Shown: one piece after another, positions 59,592-64,000 of the stretch
How positions within the stretch are numbered: position 1 is the first letter of the stretch
How the letters are laid out: every line of letters starts with the position of its first letter
Assembly (NCBI RefSeq): GCF_014489635.1
Contig: NZ_CP060828.1
Span: forward strand, 9,288,001-9,352,000
Source of the DNA: Streptomyces roseirectus
GTDB taxonomy: Bacteria; Actinomycetota; Actinomycetes; Streptomycetales; Streptomycetaceae
DNA: 64,000 bases
Reading direction: 5' to 3'
The notes under the pieces: model-generated
Database searches by the model: none
Told to the model about the DNA's origin: nothing
Seen by the model: only the letters and a program-made list of their open reading frames with translations
Position numbers and translations under genes: made by a program

Positions 59592-60192
59592 CCTGCCCCG
59601 GGCCGCCGGACTCCTCGCCCTCGGCACCGGCGGCGAGGCCCACGTCCTGGCCACCGTCGCCGCGCTGCTGCTCACCCTCGGCACGATGAACGCCTACTTC
59701 ACGGGCGCGGCACGCCTCGGCGCCGCCCTCGCCCGCGACGGCGCGCTGCCCGCCCCGCTCGCCCGCGGCGACGGACCCGGCCGGGTCCCGCGCCGCAGCC
59801 TCGCGGTCGTCGTCGTGCTGTCCGCCCTCTCCCTGACCGCCACCACGGCCGCCGGAGTCGGCCCGCGGCCGCTCGTGCTGCTCACCACCGGCTCGTTCGT
59901 CACCGTGTACGCCCTCGGCACCGCCGCCGCCCTGCGCCTGCTGCCCCGGGGCACCACGGCCCACCGCTGCGCCCTCGTCTCCCTCGTCGCGGTCGCCCTG
60001 CTCCTCGCCCTGACCAGGCGGTACCTGATCTGGCCGCTGGCCGTCACGGTCGGCGCGCTCGGCTATCTGCGCCACCGGCGGCGTCTCAGCGCGCGAGCGG
60101 CACGTAGGTGTCCCGTTCTCTCAGCACCAGATGCGGCAGGAACGACTCCTCCAGCATCCGCCGGTACTTCCCGTCCGCTTGGCGACGGGTGA
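59592..60192 (+). pseudogene. 3' fragment of an APC-type amino acid permease
   Basis: About 200 residues remain, with four or five hydrophobic segments ('VLATVAALLLTLGTMNAYFTGAARLG', 'SLAVVVVLSALSLTATTAAG' and others). They match the last third of an APC-superfamily permease. The N-terminal transmembrane helices are missing, and the frame begins at the scar shared with the WYL fragment. Its 3' end runs about 107 bases into the opposite-strand ABM gene, so the natural stop may be lost too. Confidence 0.6.
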
Positions 60193-60379
60193 AGGCGGCG
60201 TGGTCGGTGTAGTGCTCGACGAGGACGAAGGAGCGGGGGTCGGAGGCGGAGCGGAGGGCTTCGAAGGAGAGGCAGCCGGGGTCGGTGAGGGCGGTGGCGG
60301 CGAAGGCGGGGAGAAGGGCGGCGATGTGGTCCTGGGACTCGGCGGTGGTACGCCAACGGGCCATGACGACAAGGGACAT
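60086..60379 (-). CDS. ABM-domain monooxygenase-like protein
   Basis: A 97-residue single-domain protein of the antibiotic biosynthesis monooxygenase (ABM) superfamily. It has an N-terminal strand 'SLVVMARWRT', a 'DPGCLSFEALRS' segment near residue 34 and 'FVLVEHYTDHAAFTRRQ' near residue 52. Members are dimeric, cofactor-free oxygenases or haem-handling enzymes; the substrate is unknown. It is divergent from the DUF402 gene. No link to the PKS cluster 4.5 kb away is shown. Confidence 0.75.
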   Translation of the reverse strand: MSLVVMARWRTTAESQDHIAALLPAFAATALTDPGCLSFEALRSASDPRSFVLVEHYTDHAAFTRRQADGKYRRMLEESFLPHLVLRERDTYVPLAR

Positions 60380-60403
60380 GGGGTCTCCGGGTAGGGTCGG
60401 TGC

Positions 60404-60988
60404 ATGGTGAACACGTTCTTCGCCGCGGGCGAGGTGATCGTCCGGCGGGAGATCCTGGACGGGCGGGAGTGGCTGGTCTACCCGGTGCGGGTGGTGGCGC
60501 ACGACGCGGACGGCCTCGCCGTCCACACGGCACACGGCACCCCCCTCACGTTCGGGCGGGGCGACTTCAGCCTCGGCCCGCACCCCTGGACGGCCATCGG
60601 CGACACCTGGCTCTCCGACGGCGTCCTGCAACTCGTGCGCCCCGGCGACGGCTACTCCGTGTGGAGCAGGCCCACGGGCGGCTGGTACGTCAACTTCCAG
60701 CGCCCCATGCGCCTCACCCCCCGTGGCTTCGACACCCTCGACCAGGAACTCGACCTCCTGATCCCGCCGACGCCCCAGGACCCGCCGTACACCTGGAAGG
60801 ACGAGGACGAGTTCCAACACCGCGCCGCCACCGGCGGTTTCGCCCCCGGCGAGGCCGACGCGGTGCGCGCGGCAGCCGCCGAGGTCGTCGCCCTGGTCGA
60901 GAGCGGCGACCGCTGGTGGGACAAGTGGAGCGGCTGGCGGGCCCCGGACGACTGGACCGCGCCCGCCCGGGTCCCGCTCACCTGTTAG
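60404..60988 (+). CDS. DUF402 family protein
   Basis: A 194-residue protein matching DUF402, with 'SVWSRPTGGWYVNFQRPMRLT' near residue 85, 'GFDTLDQELDLLIPP' near residue 110 and 'YTWKDEDEFQ' near residue 127. DUF402 folds like an FomD-type nucleotide-diphosphate hydrolase, and FomD relatives act in phosphonate pathways, though most DUF402 proteins are uncharacterised. The stop overlaps the convergent dehydrogenase gene by 4 bases. Confidence 0.8.
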   Translation: MVNTFFAAGEVIVRREILDGREWLVYPVRVVAHDADGLAVHTAHGTPLTFGRGDFSLGPHPWTAIGDTWLSDGVLQLVRPGDGYSVWSRPTGGWYVNFQRPMRLTPRGFDTLDQELDLLIPPTPQDPPYTWKDEDEFQHRAATGGFAPGEADAVRAAAAEVVALVESGDRWWDKWSGWRAPDDWTAPARVPLTC

Positions 60989-62094
60989 TACGACTCCTCG
61001 TACAGCAGCCGCAGATACCCGGCGTCCACCCCCGGCCGGGGGTCGTTGTCGAGGTTGCCGCTCACGCCGTCGAGGAGCGCGCCCAGGTCGGTGCGGGACA
61101 CTCCGTGGTCGCGCAGCCGGGAGGCGAGGCCGGTGCGGTCGAGGAAGTCACCGGCCGCCTCGCCCACGCTCGACGCCCCCAGTGCGGCGGCGAGGCGGCC
61201 GAAGCCGTCCGGGGCGTGCCGTTCGGTGTGCCGCAGCCAGGCCGGGTAGACGACGGCGAGACCCCGGCCGTGGGAGATGTCGAGGTGCGGCAGCGCGCCC
61301 ATGGCCTGCTGGAGCCGGTGCGGCAGACAGGTGCTGGCGCGGGCCACGTTGATCCCGCCGAGCAGCGCCGCGAGCGACAGCGCCTCCCGGCCCGCCGGGG
61401 ACAGCGCGTCCTTGGCGAGGGCGTCCGTCTGCTCGGTGATCAGCCCCAGCGCCCGGACGGACAGGGCCTGCGCGAGCGGGTCGGAACGCCGGGCCACGCA
61501 CCCCTCGACGGCGTGCGCGAACGCGTCGAACGCGGTCTCCGTGCGCACGTGCTGAGGCACCGTCGCGGTCAGCGCCGGGTCGATCACCGCGACCCGGGGC
61601 GTCAGCGCGTCCCCCCGGATGCCGGAGCGGAACCGGCGGACGGTGTCGGTGACGATGGCCCCCTTGGTCACCTCGCTGCCGCTCCCGGCGGTCGTCGGCA
61701 CCGCCACGACCGGCACCACCGGGTCGGCCGGCGACAGGGTGGTGCCGATCAGCTCGCTCGCCCCCCGCCCGGTCCCCAGGACGGCGGCCACCGCCTTGGC
61801 GGCGTCCAGCGGACTGCCCCCGCCGAGCCCCACGACCACGTCGCACCCGTGCGCGCGGGCCACCTCGGCGGCCCGGTCCACCTCCACGCAGGCCGGGTTG
61901 GGCGACACCCCGTCGAAGTGGACCGCCCCGCCGAGCGAGGCCAGCGCCCGCTCCAGATACCCGTACCGCCGCCCGGCCGACCGCCCGGTCACCAGCAGCG
62001 GACGCTCACCCAGCTCCCGGGTGAGCGCACCCAGCCGGTCCAGCGAACCGGCCCCGAACACGATCCTGGTCGGGATGTCGAGATCGAAATGCAT
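60985..62094 (-). CDS. Iron-containing alcohol dehydrogenase
   Basis: A 369-residue group III dehydrogenase starting at ATG 62094 (AAAGG site); an ATG at 62121 would add nine residues. The NAD-binding 'GLGGGSPLDAAKAVA' lies near residue 88 and 'PTTAGSGSEVTKGAIV' near residue 131. Metal ligands are expected in 'FDAFAHAVEGC' near residue 190 and a distal 'CLPHRLQQAMG' histidine near residue 255. It reduces an aldehyde to an alcohol. It follows the kinase-like gene at 43 bases and is likely co-transcribed with it and the ArgC-like gene. Phosphonoacetaldehyde reductases belong to this class, but identity is not shown. Confidence 0.88.
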   Translation of the reverse strand: MHFDLDIPTRIVFGAGSLDRLGALTRELGERPLLVTGRSAGRRYGYLERALASLGGAVHFDGVSPNPACVEVDRAAEVARAHGCDVVVGLGGGSPLDAAKAVAAVLGTGRGASELIGTTLSPADPVVPVVAVPTTAGSGSEVTKGAIVTDTVRRFRSGIRGDALTPRVAVIDPALTATVPQHVRTETAFDAFAHAVEGCVARRSDPLAQALSVRALGLITEQTDALAKDALSPAGREALSLAALLGGINVARASTCLPHRLQQAMGALPHLDISHGRGLAVVYPAWLRHTERHAPDGFGRLAAALGASSVGEAAGDFLDRTGLASRLRDHGVSRTDLGALLDGVSGNLDNDPRPGVDAGYLRLLYEESY

Positions 62095-62136
62095 GAGATC
62101 GCCTTTCACCGTCACGTTCACAGAAGAACCGCGGCC

Positions 62137-63354
62137 TCACAGAAGAGACGCGGTCTGCGCGCGCAGCGCCCGCAGCACCGCGCAGTCCCCCGAGGCCAGC
62201 AGCGTCAGCGCGGACCCGCCCCCCGTGGACGTCCGCCCCCGCCAGGGCAGTTCGGCGACCGTGTCCCCGCCGAGCAGCAGCGTGTCCGTCCCGGCCAGCA
62301 CCGGCAGCACCGCGTCCACCGCCCGCGTGTGCCCGAACCGGTACTGGCACGGCGTCCCCGCCACCAACGCCCGCTCGGTGTACGTCAGTTCGGCGGCGGC
62401 CCACGGCTGGAGGTCGAAGTCGACCACCGCGTGCCCCGCGGGCACGTCACCGGGCAGCGCGAGCGGCCGGGCGGGCCCGACGGGGTTGCCGGCGGCGTCC
62501 GCCGGGGCGACGTACACCGTCGCCGGGAGGTGGATGACGGCCCTGCGCGGCCCCTGAAGGACCTCGCGGGCAACCCGCACACACCGCTCGGGGTCGCTGC
62601 CCAGCCAGGACGCGCCCACCCGGTGACCGAGCGCCGCGAGAAGGGTGTTGAGGACGACGCCGCCCGGCACGATCAGGTCGTAGGAGCCGCTCAGCCCCGC
62701 GAGCCCGGCCAGCACCTTCTCCGGCTTGCGCCCGCCCAGCACCGCCACCGACCGACGGCCGTCGCGCGCCGCCCACGGCGCCAGCTCCGCGACGTCCCGC
62801 ACCAGACTGCGCGCCGCCACCCCCGGCATCAGGCCCAGCAGCCCGGTGTTGGAGGCGTGCGCCCGGTGCGCCTTGGAGAACCCGCCCACCGCGACCCGGT
62901 CCCCGAGCCGCGCGAACGCCCGCGCGAGCCCCACGTCACCGCGCTCCTCACCCGCGTATTCCCGCGTGTTCCCGAACAGCACCACCGCACCCGGTGCCAT
63001 CGCCTCCGCGACCCTCGGCGCCTCCTCGTCCGCGCTGTGCGGGTGATACGCCACCACCCGCCCGAGCCTGCGGCCCAGATACGCGGCGATGTGCGACAGG
63101 CCCCGCGCGCTGCCGTCGCGGTGACTGCCCTGATGGGACAGGACGGCGACCCGCGCGCCGGCGTCCGCGAGCGCCGCGAGGTCCGCCAGCTCACAGTCGA
63201 TCCGCCCCGTGTCGGCCAGTTCGGGCCCGGTGTTGAACCCGGCCGACAGGATCCACCGCTCCCCGGGGGCCACGGGGTGGTCGGCGAGCCGGGGGACACC
63301 GGCCAGCGGCCCGTCAGAACCCCCAGCGTCACAACACCTGGCGTCAGAACCCAT
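62137..63354 (-). CDS. Divergent phosphoglycerate-kinase-like acyl kinase
   Basis: A 405-residue protein with the PGK fold signatures in diverged form. 'GGDTVAELPW' and 'STGGGSAL' near residues 360-385 match the nucleotide loop, 'VLFGNTREYAGEERGD' near residue 120 matches the PGK 'ENLRF..GEE' segment, and 'AHRAHASNTGL' is retained. Canonical substrate arginines are altered: the RVDLN start reads 'SAGFN' and HLGRP reads HQGSH. It probably phosphorylates a carboxylate other than 3-phosphoglycerate. Its start overlaps the end of the ArgC-like gene by 11 bases. Confidence 0.8.
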   Translation of the reverse strand: MGSDARCCDAGGSDGPLAGVPRLADHPVAPGERWILSAGFNTGPELADTGRIDCELADLAALADAGARVAVLSHQGSHRDGSARGLSHIAAYLGRRLGRVVAYHPHSADEEAPRVAEAMAPGAVVLFGNTREYAGEERGDVGLARAFARLGDRVAVGGFSKAHRAHASNTGLLGLMPGVAARSLVRDVAELAPWAARDGRRSVAVLGGRKPEKVLAGLAGLSGSYDLIVPGGVVLNTLLAALGHRVGASWLGSDPERCVRVAREVLQGPRRAVIHLPATVYVAPADAAGNPVGPARPLALPGDVPAGHAVVDFDLQPWAAAELTYTERALVAGTPCQYRFGHTRAVDAVLPVLAGTDTLLLGGDTVAELPWRGRTSTGGGSALTLLASGDCAVLRALRAQTASLL

Positions 63355-64000
63355 ACGCCCGCAACCCCGCCGTCTCGTCGAGCCCCAGCATCAGGTTCAT
63401 GTTCTGGACCGCCGAACCCGCCGCCCCCTTCACGAGGTTGTCCGTCACGGCCACCACCTTCACCGCACCCCGGTGCGCGTCGTAGTCCAGCCCGATGTGA
63501 CAGAAGTTCGACCCCGTCACCCCCGCGAGCGTCGGATACCGCCGGTAGTCCTTGTCGGTGAGCCCGCCGTGCGCGGGCCGCGCGTTCACCCGGACGAAGA
63601 ACTCGTCCGCGTACCGCGCCCGGTACAGGTCGAGCAGCGCCTCCCGGCTCAACTCCCCCCGCACGTCCGCCCGTACGGGCACCGTCGCCTGGAGGTGGAT
63701 GCCCCGCGCGAAGTTGCCGTGCGCGGTCGACAGGTCCACCACCACACCCCGTCCGATCCGGTCCTCCAACTCGTGGGCGTGCCGGTGCCCCTGGAGGCTG
63801 TACGGCAGCAGAGCCGCGAACGCGTTCGGGTGCATGACCTCCGCGCGCGGCTTGTTCCCCGCGCCCGAAGTCCCGTTGATCCCCACCAGGTTGAGCGGCG
63901 ACGAGGGGTCCGCGATGCCGTCCTCGTAGAGGGGGACGACCCCCAGCAGCGCGGTGATGACGTAGCAGCCGGGGTTGGCGATCAGCCGGGCCCCCGCGAT
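63344..64000 (-). CDS. ArgC-like acyl-phosphate reductase, cut by the window edge
   Basis: The last 218 residues or so of an N-acetyl-gamma-glutamyl-phosphate reductase homologue; the N-terminus lies beyond 64000. The catalytic Cys sits in 'NPGCYVITALL', about 10 residues into the visible part, and 'GINGTSGAG' follows. It would reduce an acyl phosphate to an aldehyde with NADPH. Unlike argC of the arginine operon it is followed by a PGK-like gene and an alcohol dehydrogenase, so it is probably a specialised paralogue. Confidence 0.85.
   Translation of the reverse strand: MAGARLIANPGCYVITALLGVVPLYEDGIADPSSPLNLVGINGTSGAGNKPRAEVMHPNAFAALLPYSLQGHRHAHELEDRIGRGVVVDLSTAHGNFARGIHLQATVPVRADVRGELSREALLDLYRARYADEFFVRVNARPAHGGLTDKDYRRYPTLAGVTGSNFCHIGLDYDAHRGAVKVVAVTDNLVKGAAGSAVQNMNLMLGLDETAGLRAYGF

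Noticed and set aside
60086..60379. ABM-domain gene as a tailoring enzyme of the oxazole cluster
   Set aside because: It is 4.5 kb away, beyond two unrelated operons and a rearrangement scar, and nothing ties it to the pathway.

Overview
The DNA is high-GC actinobacterial sequence with GTG and TTG starts, and its gene content fits Streptomyces or a close relative. It falls into four blocks.

Block 1 (about 1-23.6 kb) looks like part of a conjugative or integrative element. Small accessory genes fill the first 11.9 kb: a DUF932 protein, a DUF4262-like protein, several unknown proteins, an APH-family kinase, a GNAT-like enzyme and a tRNA-like gene with anticodon TAT. Partial duplications have decayed within it. 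A tightly overlapping minus-strand operon (22.4 to 11.9 kb) follows. It encodes an HTH regulator, a VirB2-like subunit, a VirB6/TrbL-like membrane protein, a PrgI-like protein, a VirB4 ATPase, a VirD4/TraG coupling ATPase, a replication-relaxation protein and a transglycosylase/NlpC-P60 wall hydrolase. A divergent SpdB-like DUF2637 gene lies beyond it. I see no integrase and no recognisable HUH relaxase inside the window.

Block 2 (23.7-27.1 kb) looks chromosomal: a PucR-type regulator divergent from an FAD/2Fe-2S reductase and a membrane acyl desaturase, with two palindromes between them. An eroded IS1380-family transposase separates it from block 3.

Block 3 (27.8-55.5 kb) is a natural-product gene cluster. 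A minus-strand operon encodes UDP-glucose dehydrogenase, a GT1 glycosyltransferase, UTP-glucose-1-phosphate uridylyltransferase and an MFS exporter. A divergent TetR gene faces it across a promoter with a palindrome over its -35 box. The assembly line, also on the minus strand, consists of a 4,696-residue three-module PKS, a formyltransferase-A(Gly)-PCP NRPS, an N-type PP-loop enzyme and a KS-ACP protein. No AT domain is intact; two modules carry AT remnants without the active-site motif. The logic predicts N-formylglycine, one unreduced malonyl extension, oxazole closure by the PP-loop enzyme, then three KR/DH extensions with C-methylation in the last. That gives a 5-substituted oxazole with a methyl-branched triene acyl chain, the left half of oxazolomycin and inthomycin. 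The neighbouring operon suggests a glucuronide (or glucoside), possibly for self-protection and export.

Block 4 (55.8-64 kb) holds a DUF6417-like protein, a small secreted protein, a coupled cis-prenyltransferase and MpaB/latex-clearing-like oxygenase with EF-hands, a rearrangement scar joining two truncated genes, an ABM monooxygenase-like protein and a DUF402 protein. It ends with an ArgC-like reductase, a divergent phosphoglycerate-kinase-like protein and an iron alcohol dehydrogenase, which together could reduce a carboxylate to an alcohol.
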